Assembly (NCBI RefSeq): GCF_001191005.1
Contig: NZ_CP012201.1
Span: 2,356,001-2,420,000 of the forward strand
Reading direction: 5' to 3'
DNA: 64,000 nucleotides
From: Massilia sp. NR 4-1
Lineage (GTDB): Bacteria > Pseudomonadota > Gammaproteobacteria > Burkholderiales > Burkholderiaceae_D
A program made the position numbers and the translations under genes. How positions within the stretch are numbered: the first letter of the stretch is position 1; each line of letters starts with the position of its first letter. Positions 1 to 8,179 of the stretch are shown here, piece by piece. Under the pieces are notes generated by a model, which did no database searches, was not told the DNA's origin, and was given only the letters and a program-made list of their open reading frames with translations.

Positions 1-1
1 G

Positions 2-961
2 GACATGGTGCAGAGTCTGGGCGAGGACGATCTGGTACTCTGCCTGATTTCGGGCGGCGGCTCGGCCCTGCTCGCGCTGCCCGCCGAAGGCATCAGCCTG
101 CAGCAGAAGCAGGCCTTGAACAAGGCTTTGCTGCACAGCGGTGCCACCATCGCCGAAATGAATTGCGTGCGCAAGCATCTTTCCGCCATCAAGGGCGGCC
201 GCCTGGCCCTGGCCTGCGGCAAGGCGCGCGTGGTGACGCTGCTGATTTCCGACGTGCCGGGCGACGATCCGTGCATCATCGCCAGCGGCCCCACACTGCC
301 CGACGCCGGCACCAGCGCCGAAGCCCTGGCCATCCTGCATAAATACCGCATCGAGATTCCGGCGAATGTGCACCGCCACCTTTCGTCCGCCGCCAGCGAA
401 ACGCCCAAGCCGGGCGATGCGCGTTTCGAAGGGCATAGCCATCACGTGATCGCCAAGGCGCAGGATGCGCTGGAAGCGGCGGCCGCAACCGCACGCGCGG
501 CCGGCATCACGCCTTACATCCTGTCCGACGGCATCGAAGGCGAAGCGCGCGATATCGGCTTGATGCACGCCGCGCTGGCGCGCCAGATCGTGGCGCGCAA
601 CCAGCCTTTTGCCCGGCCTTGCGTGCTGCTGTCGGGCGGTGAGACCACGGTCACGGTGCGCGGCAATGGCCGCGGCGGACGCAATGTGGAATTCCTACTC
701 AGCCTTGCCATCGCGCTGGAAGGCGCGCCCGGCGTGTACGCACTGGCCTGCGATACCGACGGCATCGACGGTTCGGAAGACAATGCCGGCGCGCTCTATC
801 AGCCCGACACGCTGGCGCGGGCCGAGGCGCACGGGCTGCGGCCACGCACCCTGCTCGACAACAACGACGGCTACGGCTTCTTCAGCGCACTGGACGATCT
901 GATCGTCAGCGGGCCGACCCGTACCAACGTCAACGACTTCCGCGCCATCCTCATCCTGTGA
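2..961 (+). CDS. ttuD: Glycerate 2-kinase (MOFRL family), 3' part
   Basis: C-terminal about 319 residues of a glycerate kinase of the GckA/TtuD (MOFRL) family; the reading frame is open at the window edge, so the true start lies upstream. Visible are the Gly/Ser-rich segment LISGGGSALLALP, SDVPGDDP, IASGPTLPD and the C-terminal MOFRL part with LLSGGETTVTV, GRGGRN and DTDGIDGSEDNAGA. Family role: ATP-dependent phosphorylation of D-glycerate to 2-phosphoglycerate in glyoxylate/tartronate-semialdehyde metabolism. Its stop lies 14 bases before the pyruvate kinase ATG, as expected for an operon that sends glyoxylate-derived glycerate into lower glycolysis. The family call is firm; the 2-kinase specificity comes from the family. 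Confidence 0.9.
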   Translation, partial: DMVQSLGEDDLVLCLISGGGSALLALPAEGISLQQKQALNKALLHSGATIAEMNCVRKHLSAIKGGRLALACGKARVVTLLISDVPGDDPCIIASGPTLPDAGTSAEALAILHKYRIEIPANVHRHLSSAASETPKPGDARFEGHSHHVIAKAQDALEAAAATARAAGITPYILSDGIEGEARDIGLMHAALARQIVARNQPFARPCVLLSGGETTVTVRGNGRGGRNVEFLLSLAIALEGAPGVYALACDTDGIDGSEDNAGALYQPDTLARAEAHGLRPRTLLDNNDGYGFFSALDDLIVSGPTRTNVNDFRAILIL

Positions 962-975
962 AAGAAGGAACCGCC

Positions 976-2400
976 ATGCGCCGCGAACGCAAAGCCAAGA
1001 TCGTCGCCACCCTCGGCCCGGCCAGCTCCGACCGGGCCACCATCCAGGCCCTGTGCGAAGCAGGGGCCGATGTATTCCGCTTCAATTTCAGCCACGGCTC
1101 CCATGCCGACCACCAGCGCCGCTACGACATCGTGCGCGAGATCGAGGCCGCGCTGGGCCGCCCCATCGCCATCCTGGCCGACCTGCAAGGGCCGAAGCTG
1201 CGCGTCGGCCAGCTCGCTGGCGGCTCGGCCCAGCTGATCGCAGACTCGGAATTCGTGCTGGACCAGGACCCCGCACCCGGCAGCGCGGCGCGTGTCTGCT
1301 TGCCGCACCCCGAGTTGTTCGCCGCCGTACAGCCCGGCCAATCCCTGCTGCTGGATGACGGCAAGCTGCGCCTGGAGGTGCTGGCCTGCGATGCCCTCGG
1401 CATCCGCACCCGGGTGGTCAACGGCGGCCTACTGTCCGACCGCAAAGGCGTCAACGTGCCGGACGCCGTGCTGCCGATTCCCGCCCTCACCGCCAAGGAC
1501 CGTGCCGATCTGGACTTTGCCTTGTCGCTGGGCGTGGACTGGGTGGCGCTCTCCTTCGTCCAGCGCCCCGAGGATCTGCAGGAAGCGCATGCGCTGATCC
1601 AGGGCCGCGCCGGCCTGCTGGCCAAGCTGGAAAAGCCGGCCGCATTGGAAAAGCTGGAGGAAATCGTCGCCTTGTCCGATGCGGTGATGGTGGCGCGCGG
1701 CGATTTAGGCGTGGAGCTGCCGCCGGAGCGCGTGCCCGGCGTGCAGAAGCGCATCGTGCGCGTCTGCCGCAAGCACGGCAAGCCGGTGGTGATCGCCACG
1801 CAGATGCTGGAATCGATGATCTCCGCGCCGGTGCCGACGCGGGCAGAAGCTTCCGACGTCGCCAACGCCGTGTACGAAGGCGCGGACGCGGTGATGCTGT
1901 CGGCCGAATCGGCCAGCGGCGCATACCCGGTGCAGGCAGTCGCCATCATGAACCGCATTCTGGCCGAAGTGGAACGCGATCCGCTCTACCCCAATCTGAT
2001 CGACGCCCAGCACGAAGCGCCCCTGCCCACGCGCGGCGACGCCATCTGTTCGGCCCTGCGCAACGCCGGTGCGGTACTGGGCGTGGCCGCCACCGTCACC
2101 TACACCACATCCGGCCATACCAGCCTGCGCGCCGCGCGCGAGCGGGCCATGGCGCCCATCCTCAGCATCACGCCCCGGCGCGAAACGGCGCGTCGTCTGG
2201 CATTGGCCTGGGGCGTGCACAGCACCATCAGTCCCGACGTCAGCAATGTGGACGAAATGGTGGCGGCAGCCTGCCGCACGGCTTTACGCGAAGGCTTTGT
2301 CCGCCCCGGCGACCAGATCGCCATCGCCGCCGGCTCACCCTTCGGCCAGCCCGGCACCACCAACCTGCTGCGCCTGGCCGAAATCTGGCCGCCGCGATAG
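976..2400 (+). CDS. pyk: Pyruvate kinase
   Basis: 474 residues, normal length. Converts phosphoenolpyruvate and ADP to pyruvate and ATP in the cytoplasm. The N-terminus has KIVATLGPASS and FRFNFSHGSH; the active-site region has LLAKLEKP (a slight variant of the usual AKIEN pattern), VMVARGDLGVELP and ATQMLESM; a C-terminal allosteric-type domain follows. I chose the ATG at 976 because GAAGGA lies 6 bases upstream; an upstream GTG at 958 overlaps the stop of the previous gene and has no such site. Directly downstream of the glycerate kinase gene, it probably finishes a glycerate-to-pyruvate route. Confidence 0.93.
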   Translation: MRRERKAKIVATLGPASSDRATIQALCEAGADVFRFNFSHGSHADHQRRYDIVREIEAALGRPIAILADLQGPKLRVGQLAGGSAQLIADSEFVLDQDPAPGSAARVCLPHPELFAAVQPGQSLLLDDGKLRLEVLACDALGIRTRVVNGGLLSDRKGVNVPDAVLPIPALTAKDRADLDFALSLGVDWVALSFVQRPEDLQEAHALIQGRAGLLAKLEKPAALEKLEEIVALSDAVMVARGDLGVELPPERVPGVQKRIVRVCRKHGKPVVIATQMLESMISAPVPTRAEASDVANAVYEGADAVMLSAESASGAYPVQAVAIMNRILAEVERDPLYPNLIDAQHEAPLPTRGDAICSALRNAGAVLGVAATVTYTTSGHTSLRAARERAMAPILSITPRRETARRLALAWGVHSTISPDVSNVDEMVAAACRTALREGFVRPGDQIAIAAGSPFGQPGTTNLLRLAEIWPPR

Positions 2401-2705
2401 GCCGGGTAAGCCCAAGACGGAAGCATCGGCGGAACGCTTCACTTCACCAGGGTGCGGCCAGTGTGGCCAATCCGATACAGTGCGGCCGCCGCATCGCCTC
2501 GTGGCTGGTCTTTAACTGTATCAAGAACATGCGTACTTGACTTGCCCATTCTGCCGCTCTCCCGTCTAATGTTTGGTGGCTGCTCAAAAATCATATACGG
2601 CGCAAGCCAAGGACATATATGCCGGCACGGATAACAAGCATGGCGCGCACTCACATAATCGAAACGGCAACACCCCACATACACAATAAATCAGGAGACA
2701 AGAGC
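2401..2705. other. Intergenic region before the outer-membrane channel gene
   Basis: About 305 bases without a convincing gene. A TTGACT at about 2537 and a TCTAAT at about 2565 are too far apart for a good sigma-70 promoter. The ribosome-binding site of the next gene (CAGGAG) lies at its right end. I see no terminator hairpin behind pyk and no riboswitch I recognise. Confidence 0.5.
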
Positions 2706-3527
2706 ATGCAGAACCCAGTAGCTATCCTCGCCGCCAGCGCCCTCGCCGTGCTGGCCCTGTGCGCTTCGCAGCAAGCCATGGCGGCCGACTGGAGCGACAC
2801 ATCGATAGGCTACCGCTACGGCACGCGCTACGCCGAGCCATATAACAGCGCCGACATCAAGAAGAGCATCCTCAACGTGACCCATGCCAGCGGCTACAAG
2901 TACGGCACGAATTTCATGAACCTGGACTTCCTGATGTCGGACGGGAAGGACGCCAATGCCAACGAAGCCTATCTGCTCTACCGCCACACGCTCGACATCG
3001 GCAAGGTCAGTGGCCGCGAATTCAAATTCGGCCCGGTACGCGGCCTGGGCTTCACCGCCGGCCTGGACCTGAACACCAAGAACGATCCCGGCTACGGCTC
3101 GAAAAAACGCATGTTCGTGGCCGGCCCTACGCTGATGCTGGACGTGCCGGGCTTCCTGAACGTGAGCGTGTTCGCCCTGTGGGAGAGCAATAAGCCGGTG
3201 GGCGTGGCGGAGCGCTACAGCTACGACACGCACGCCATGCTGAACGCGGTGTGGGGCATTCCGGTCGGCTCCCTGCCGCTCAGCTTCGAGGGCTACCTGA
3301 ACTACATCGCGTCCAAGGGCAAGAATGAATTCGGCGGCCCGACTTCAGCGGAAACCAATCTGGAAATGATGCTGATGTATGACGCCAGCGGCGCCTTGAG
3401 CCTGCCGAAGAACAGCTTCCGCCTTGGTCTGCAATACCAGTACTGGCGCAATAAGTTCGGCAATCCGCACAATGTGCCGGGTAGCCTGGCGAAGACGCCG
3501 ATGGTGCGCGCTGAGTACCACTTCTAA
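2706..3527 (+). CDS. Tsx-like nucleoside-specific outer-membrane channel
   Basis: 273 residues. A clear Sec signal peptide (about residues 1-26, hydrophobic core AILAASALAVLALCA, cleavage near AMAA-DW) is followed by alternating amphipathic segments and a terminal aromatic (VRAEYHF), as in an outer-membrane beta-barrel. Length and pattern fit the Tsx/OmpK channel family, where E. coli Tsx takes up nucleosides; the exact substrate is inferred. The ATG at 2706 has AGGAGA upstream and gives the signal peptide; the open frame runs further up but has no such site. A nucleoside channel would fit the purine genes 6-18 kb away. It could also be another small porin. Confidence 0.6.
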   Translation: MQNPVAILAASALAVLALCASQQAMAADWSDTSIGYRYGTRYAEPYNSADIKKSILNVTHASGYKYGTNFMNLDFLMSDGKDANANEAYLLYRHTLDIGKVSGREFKFGPVRGLGFTAGLDLNTKNDPGYGSKKRMFVAGPTLMLDVPGFLNVSVFALWESNKPVGVAERYSYDTHAMLNAVWGIPVGSLPLSFEGYLNYIASKGKNEFGGPTSAETNLEMMLMYDASGALSLPKNSFRLGLQYQYWRNKFGNPHNVPGSLAKTPMVRAEYHF

Positions 3528-3532
3528 GGGAG

Positions 3533-6500
3533 CTAAACGGCCGGCGCAACGCAGCGCTCGATCATTGCCAGCAACACGGCGATGTCGAGCGGCTTGGCCA
3601 GCCAGGCGCTGGCCCCGGCCTGCATGCATAGTTGCTCGTCCATCACCCGCGCATCCCCGCTCATGGCGATGATGGGCAACTGGCGCAAATTGGGCGTGGC
3701 GCGGATGCTGCGCATGGCCTCGTAGCCGTCCATCACCGGCATCGATACATCCATCAGCACCAGCGCCGTGTCGGGATGCTCGGCCAGGCGTTCCAGCGCG
3801 GCGCGGCCATCTTCGGCTTCCACCACCTGCATGCCGCGTCCGGACAACAGCGTGCCAAGCGAAAAGACATTGCGCATATCGTCGTCCACCAGCAACACCT
3901 TCTTGCCGTCCAGGGTGGGATAGGCGCCATAAGGCAGGAGTGGCGCCGCGCGCTGCGCGGCGGGTTTGCAGGCCGGCGCGGCCTCCAGCGGCAGATACAT
4001 GATGAAGGTGCTGCCCGGCCCCTCATTGGCCTGCAGACGCAGCGCGCCGCCCATCTGGCAGGCCAGCTGGCGCGCAATCGACAGGCCTAGACCCGCACCG
4101 CCGTAGCTACGGCCTATGCTGCCGTCGGCCTGGCGGAAGGCCTCGAAAATCAGCTCGCGCTTGGAAGGCGGCACGCCGATGCCGCTATCGCGCACGGCGA
4201 TGCTGAGCGCAGGTACGGCCAACACACCTTCAGCCAGTTCCATCCGTATCAGGATGCCGCCGCGCGCGGTGAACTTGAAGGCATTCGACAGCAGGCTTTT
4301 CAGCACCTGGCGCGTGCGGTCCAGGTCAATGCACACCAGTTGCGGCAAGGCGCCTGCATACTCGATGCGGAATTCCAGGCCTTTGGCTTCGGCCTCCGGT
4401 CTGAAGGCCGGCAGCAGCGTCTCGCAGATCTGGCGGCTGGCCACCTGCTCCAGGCTCAGAGCAACCCGGCCGCTGCCCGAGCGCGAGAGGTCGAGGATAT
4501 CGTTGATCAGCGCCAGCAGATCTTTGCCCGCCTGCTGGATGATGCCGGCATACTCGGTCTGCTTGGCGCTCAGGTTGCCTTCGCGGTTTTCGCGCAGCAC
4601 GCCGGCCAGCACCAGCATGCTGTTCAAGGGCGTACGCAACTCGTGCGAGACATTCGCCAGGAATTCTGAGCGGAAGGTGTTCACCCGTTCCAGCTCCGCA
4701 TTGTTCTGCCGCAGGGCTTCCTGCTGCAGGCGCAGTTCATTTGCCTGCTGCTGGGTCTTTTCCAGCAGGACTTCGGTGCGGTGGCGCGACATGCTGACGC
4801 CGATACTGGCGGCAATGCTGTCGCGCGCCCGCTCCAGGAATTCGCGCTCGGTGTCGCCAAAGGGCCGCAGGCAGGCCAGCTCCAGCGCCCCCACCACGCT
4901 GCCGGCATGCAGCAGGGGCAAGGCTGCCAGCGCCGTGGCGTCGCAGGAACCGAGGGCCGAAGCGATGCCCAGATAGCCGGGCGGCACCTGGCTCAGAAAG
5001 ATGGCGCGCCGGTCGCGCACAGCCTGGCCCAGCACACCCTCGCCTTGCAGCAGGCGGCCGGGCCGGGCCAGTTGGCCAGTCAGCGCGTAGCCCACGCTCA
5101 GGCTGAGCTGCCCACCGCCTTCCTGCAGAAGATAGATCGCGCCGGCGCCCGCGTCCAGGCGCCGCGCCAGATAGCCCAGGGCCGCCTCCGCCCCGGTCTC
5201 GGCGGAAAACTCGCCGCGCATCAAATCGCCCAATTCATTAAGGCCCGTCTTCAGCCAGTCGCGTGCATTCTCATCGGCGCGATGCTGGCGCAGCGCCTGG
5301 GTCATCTGGACGAAGGCACCGTCCAGGGCCGCCTGCATGCGGCCCATGCTGTGCAAGGTGGCCACCAGCCGCCCCGCCTCATTGCGGCCAAGCGCTATGC
5401 CGTCCAGCGGCGGTGGCGATGCCGGCTTCAGCGCCTGGTCCATATCGCCGCTGGCGATGGCTTCCACCGTATGCAGGCGCGCCTCGGTGTCTTCGGTCAT
5501 GGTCTGCGCCGCATGCATGGTCTGGGCCATGGGTACCGTGACCGAACGCACCACGCGCACGCCGAAGCCCAGCATCAGCACGGCCAGCGCCCCCAGCGCC
5601 AAGGACAGATTGCGCCGGATGCTTTCCAGCTCGTCCGCGCGTCCGGCCAGCACCGTTTCCAGCGCCGCCAGCGTATTGCTGCTCAGACGCTGTTGCGCAT
5701 CCAGCGCCCCGGTCAGGCGCACAAAATACTCCCATGGCGCCGCGTCCAGGCGGCTGGGACGCACCACCGTTTGCGCCGCCTCCGCCAAGGCGGCGGCGCC
5801 ATCATCCAGGCTGGCCCTGGCCACGGGGCTCAAACTCCTTGCCAACCCGGGATCGGCGTTCGCAGCATAGTCCAGCAAGGTGCGGATGGCGTTCAAATGG
5901 TAGCCGGCGCGGTCGATCAAGCCATGCAGGGCCAGGCGCTCTTCTTGTCCAGCCTGATGCCGCGCCAGCGCCACCGCGCCGCCGCCGCGCAGGCGGCTCA
6001 TGGTGTCGGCCAGTTGGGGCGCTTCCACCAGGGCCGCATTCATCAGGAAGTAAGAACTGGCGGCGGGGTCGAGACGCAGGCCGAAATGGTCGATCAGATT
6101 TTCATGCAACTTGAGCAGACGCGCCACCAGCTGATTGTGCGCATCGAAGCTGCCATTGGCCGACAGCGTGCGCACGCTGCGCCGCGTCAGCAAGGCTTGC
6201 CACTGGTCGCGCACCTGCTGGAAATCGGCCAGCAAGGCCGTGTCGCCAAGCGGCAGCAGCAGGGTCTCCGTGGTAAAGAAACCCTTGTCCACCGCCTGCC
6301 GGCTGGCGGCCAATCCGGCTTCGGCCTCGTTCAAGCCCAGGTCGGCCATGGTGGACAGGCCACGGTGTTGCTGCAAGCTGCGCAGCAAGGCCAGCAGCGC
6401 CCGGGTTGGCGCGATGCCGCGCATTTCCTGGCGCGCCACTTCGATGGCTTTGTTCGACTCGTTCAGGAAGAGGCCGAAAGGCAAGGCGACCAGCACCGTT

Positions 6501-6562
6501 CCCATTGCGGCCAGCAAGAGGAAAGTTTGCCATAAGAGCAAGCGGCTGAGCAGGGTTTTCAT
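3533..6562 (-). CDS. Hybrid sensor histidine kinase/response regulator (NIT-like sensor, GAF, HisKA, HATPase, REC)
   Basis: 1009 residues, inner membrane. Order: TM1 (about 8-30); a helical periplasmic domain with LLALLRSLQQHRGLS, typical of nitrate/nitrite-sensing NIT-type domains; TM2 (about 318-338); a HAMP-like linker; a GAF domain (about 450-595); a short coiled coil; HisKA with phospho-acceptor His640 in NVSHELRTPLNS; HATPase_c with DSGIGVP and GGAGLGLSIA; and a C-terminal receiver with Asp938 in LVLMDVSMPVMDG preceded by VDDD. No output-domain partner is adjacent, so the phosphorelay target is unknown. Convergent with the channel gene, with only 5 bases between. The signal sensed is not predictable. 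Confidence 0.9.
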   Translation of the reverse strand: MKTLLSRLLLWQTFLLLAAMGTVLVALPFGLFLNESNKAIEVARQEMRGIAPTRALLALLRSLQQHRGLSTMADLGLNEAEAGLAASRQAVDKGFFTTETLLLPLGDTALLADFQQVRDQWQALLTRRSVRTLSANGSFDAHNQLVARLLKLHENLIDHFGLRLDPAASSYFLMNAALVEAPQLADTMSRLRGGGAVALARHQAGQEERLALHGLIDRAGYHLNAIRTLLDYAANADPGLARSLSPVARASLDDGAAALAEAAQTVVRPSRLDAAPWEYFVRLTGALDAQQRLSSNTLAALETVLAGRADELESIRRNLSLALGALAVLMLGFGVRVVRSVTVPMAQTMHAAQTMTEDTEARLHTVEAIASGDMDQALKPASPPPLDGIALGRNEAGRLVATLHSMGRMQAALDGAFVQMTQALRQHRADENARDWLKTGLNELGDLMRGEFSAETGAEAALGYLARRLDAGAGAIYLLQEGGGQLSLSVGYALTGQLARPGRLLQGEGVLGQAVRDRRAIFLSQVPPGYLGIASALGSCDATALAALPLLHAGSVVGALELACLRPFGDTEREFLERARDSIAASIGVSMSRHRTEVLLEKTQQQANELRLQQEALRQNNAELERVNTFRSEFLANVSHELRTPLNSMLVLAGVLRENREGNLSAKQTEYAGIIQQAGKDLLALINDILDLSRSGSGRVALSLEQVASRQICETLLPAFRPEAEAKGLEFRIEYAGALPQLVCIDLDRTRQVLKSLLSNAFKFTARGGILIRMELAEGVLAVPALSIAVRDSGIGVPPSKRELIFEAFRQADGSIGRSYGGAGLGLSIARQLACQMGGALRLQANEGPGSTFIMYLPLEAAPACKPAAQRAAPLLPYGAYPTLDGKKVLLVDDDMRNVFSLGTLLSGRGMQVVEAEDGRAALERLAEHPDTALVLMDVSMPVMDGYEAMRSIRATPNLRQLPIIAMSGDARVMDEQLCMQAGASAWLAKPLDIAVLLAMIERCVAPAV

Positions 6563-6729
6563 GGCGCGGCGAAAAAGACGAGCCTTTTCATTCTATGGCA
6601 GCTTCAGTCGCTTGCATACTTGAATTAACGGATTGGCTCGCCTGCACTGTTGCCGGATTGGCCAGTACCATGGACGGCGCCGCCGCGCATGCGTATATTG
6701 CAGGAATCGCCTTTAGCTACAGTCTTGCC

Positions 6730-7332
6730 ATGCCAGTTCTCGACCCGCGCATCGACGCCTATATCGCCCAGTCGGCTGAATTCGCCCAACCCATCCTCGC
6801 CCATCTGCGCGCGCTGGTGCACGCCACCTGTCCCGAGGTGGAGGAAACCGTGAAGTGGGGCATGCCGCACTTTATGTACAAGGGCATGCTGTGCAATATG
6901 GCCGCCTTCAAACAGCATTGCAGCTTCGGCTTCTGGAAAGCGGAGAGGCTGTTGTCCCAGGCCGACGCCAAAACCGAGGCAGCCATGGGCCAATTCGGCC
7001 GCATCGCATCACTCAAGGATCTGCCGCCGCAGAAGACCCTGGCCGGCTATATCAAGAAGGCGATGCAGCTCAACGAGGATGGCGTGAAAGCGCCCGCCAA
7101 AGCCAAGGCGGCCAAGCCCGAGCTGCAAGTGCAGGACTACTTTCTCGCTGCGCTGCAAGGGAAACCGGCCGCCCTCGCCCATTTCGACGCCTTCAGCACC
7201 AGCAAGAAGCGTGATTATGTGGAGTGGCTGGACGAGGCCAAGACCGAGGCCACGCGCCAGCGCCGCCTTGAACAGGCGGTGGAGTGGATCGCGGAAGGCA
7301 AGTCGCGCAACTGGAAATACGAGAAGTGCTGA
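6730..7332 (+). CDS. YdeI-like / DUF1801 family protein
   Basis: 200 residues. The N-terminal half (FAQPILAHLRALVHATCPEVEETVKWGMPHFMYKGMLC... read in pieces) is a DUF1801/YdhG-type fold; the C-terminal part (YFLAALQGKPAALAHFDAFSTSKKRDYVEWLDEAKT) is the YdeI/OmpD-associated segment, rich in Lys and Glu. Function is not established; some relatives have been linked to envelope stress or bacteriocin resistance. The start at 6730 gives the usual family N-terminus MPVLDPRID; the frame is open further upstream without a convincing ribosome-binding site, so the start is uncertain. Confidence 0.75.
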   Translation: MPVLDPRIDAYIAQSAEFAQPILAHLRALVHATCPEVEETVKWGMPHFMYKGMLCNMAAFKQHCSFGFWKAERLLSQADAKTEAAMGQFGRIASLKDLPPQKTLAGYIKKAMQLNEDGVKAPAKAKAAKPELQVQDYFLAALQGKPAALAHFDAFSTSKKRDYVEWLDEAKTEATRQRRLEQAVEWIAEGKSRNWKYEKC

Positions 7333-7333
7333 G

Positions 7334-8047
7334 CTAGCGCGCGGTGGCGCCGCCGTCCATCATATAAAAGGCGCCGGTGGTAAAGGAAGACTGCGGCGAC
7401 AGCAGAAACGCCACGGTTTCGGCGACCTCCTCGGGCGTGCCCAGGCGCCACATGGGCTGCGAAGCGGCGAATTCGTCCCGCACCTCCTGCGGTAAGGCCA
7501 GCATGGACGCGGTGGCGATGTAGCCGGGGCCAATGGCATTGATGCGTATGCCCTGCTCCGCATAGTCGAGCGCCGCAGCGCGCGTCAAGCCGACAATGCC
7601 GTGCTTGGAGGCGCCGGCGCCGGAGGACATATTCACTATGGCGCCGCCGCCCGCCGACAGCATTGCCGGGATCTGATATTTCATGCCGTAGAAGATGCCC
7701 GACAGATTGATGCGCAGCAGTTGGTCCCATTCTTCCACGTCCACCTCCGCCAGCGGCACGCCGTGGCGGCCGATAATGCCAGCGTTGTTGACGGCGAGAT
7801 GCAGAGCACCGAAGCGCCGCACCGCCTGTTGCACCGCTGCCTGCGCGGCTGCGGAATCGGCAACGTCGCAGTTCAGCGCCAAGGTCCGTTCGCCGTTGCG
7901 GTCCAGGGCTTGCGCAAGATGGAGCACGCCATCCTGATCGGTATCGCACAGCACCAGTTGCGCGCCGCGCTTGAACAGGCATTGTGCAATGGCCTTTCCC
8001 AGGCCGTTGGCGGCCCCCGTCACGATAGCGGTTTTTTTCGCAAACAT
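7334..8047 (-). CDS. Short-chain dehydrogenase lacking the catalytic Tyr segment
   Basis: 237 residues, slightly short for a classical SDR (about 250). The Rossmann motif TGAANGLG, the NNAG motif, IVNMSS (catalytic Ser region) and the C-terminal DGG motif are present. Where the family has Ser, a loop of about 12 residues and YxxxK, this protein reads MSSGAGASKHG: the Lys is kept, but the loop and the Tyr are gone. The frame stays open, so it looks like a clean in-frame deletion. The enzyme may be inactive or act as a binding protein. ATG 8047 has GGGAGG 4-5 bases upstream. Convergent with the YdeI-like gene. Confidence 0.8.
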   Translation of the reverse strand: MFAKKTAIVTGAANGLGKAIAQCLFKRGAQLVLCDTDQDGVLHLAQALDRNGERTLALNCDVADSAAAQAAVQQAVRRFGALHLAVNNAGIIGRHGVPLAEVDVEEWDQLLRINLSGIFYGMKYQIPAMLSAGGGAIVNMSSGAGASKHGIVGLTRAAALDYAEQGIRINAIGPGYIATASMLALPQEVRDEFAASQPMWRLGTPEEVAETVAFLLSPQSSFTTGAFYMMDGGATAR

Positions 8048-8179
8048 AACGACCTCCCATTGCTGGAAAACGCTGGTCCGACTATATGCTTGATCGAATG
8101 GGGATGGCGCAGCATTGAAAAAACTGTCCGTCACGCCTCTACTTCGCCACGCGCCACGGACAGCAAAACAGGCATGGAG

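Noticed and set aside
4781..6535. 584-codon open frame on the plus strand
   Set aside because: Opposite the hybrid kinase; His/Gln/Arg-rich shadow.
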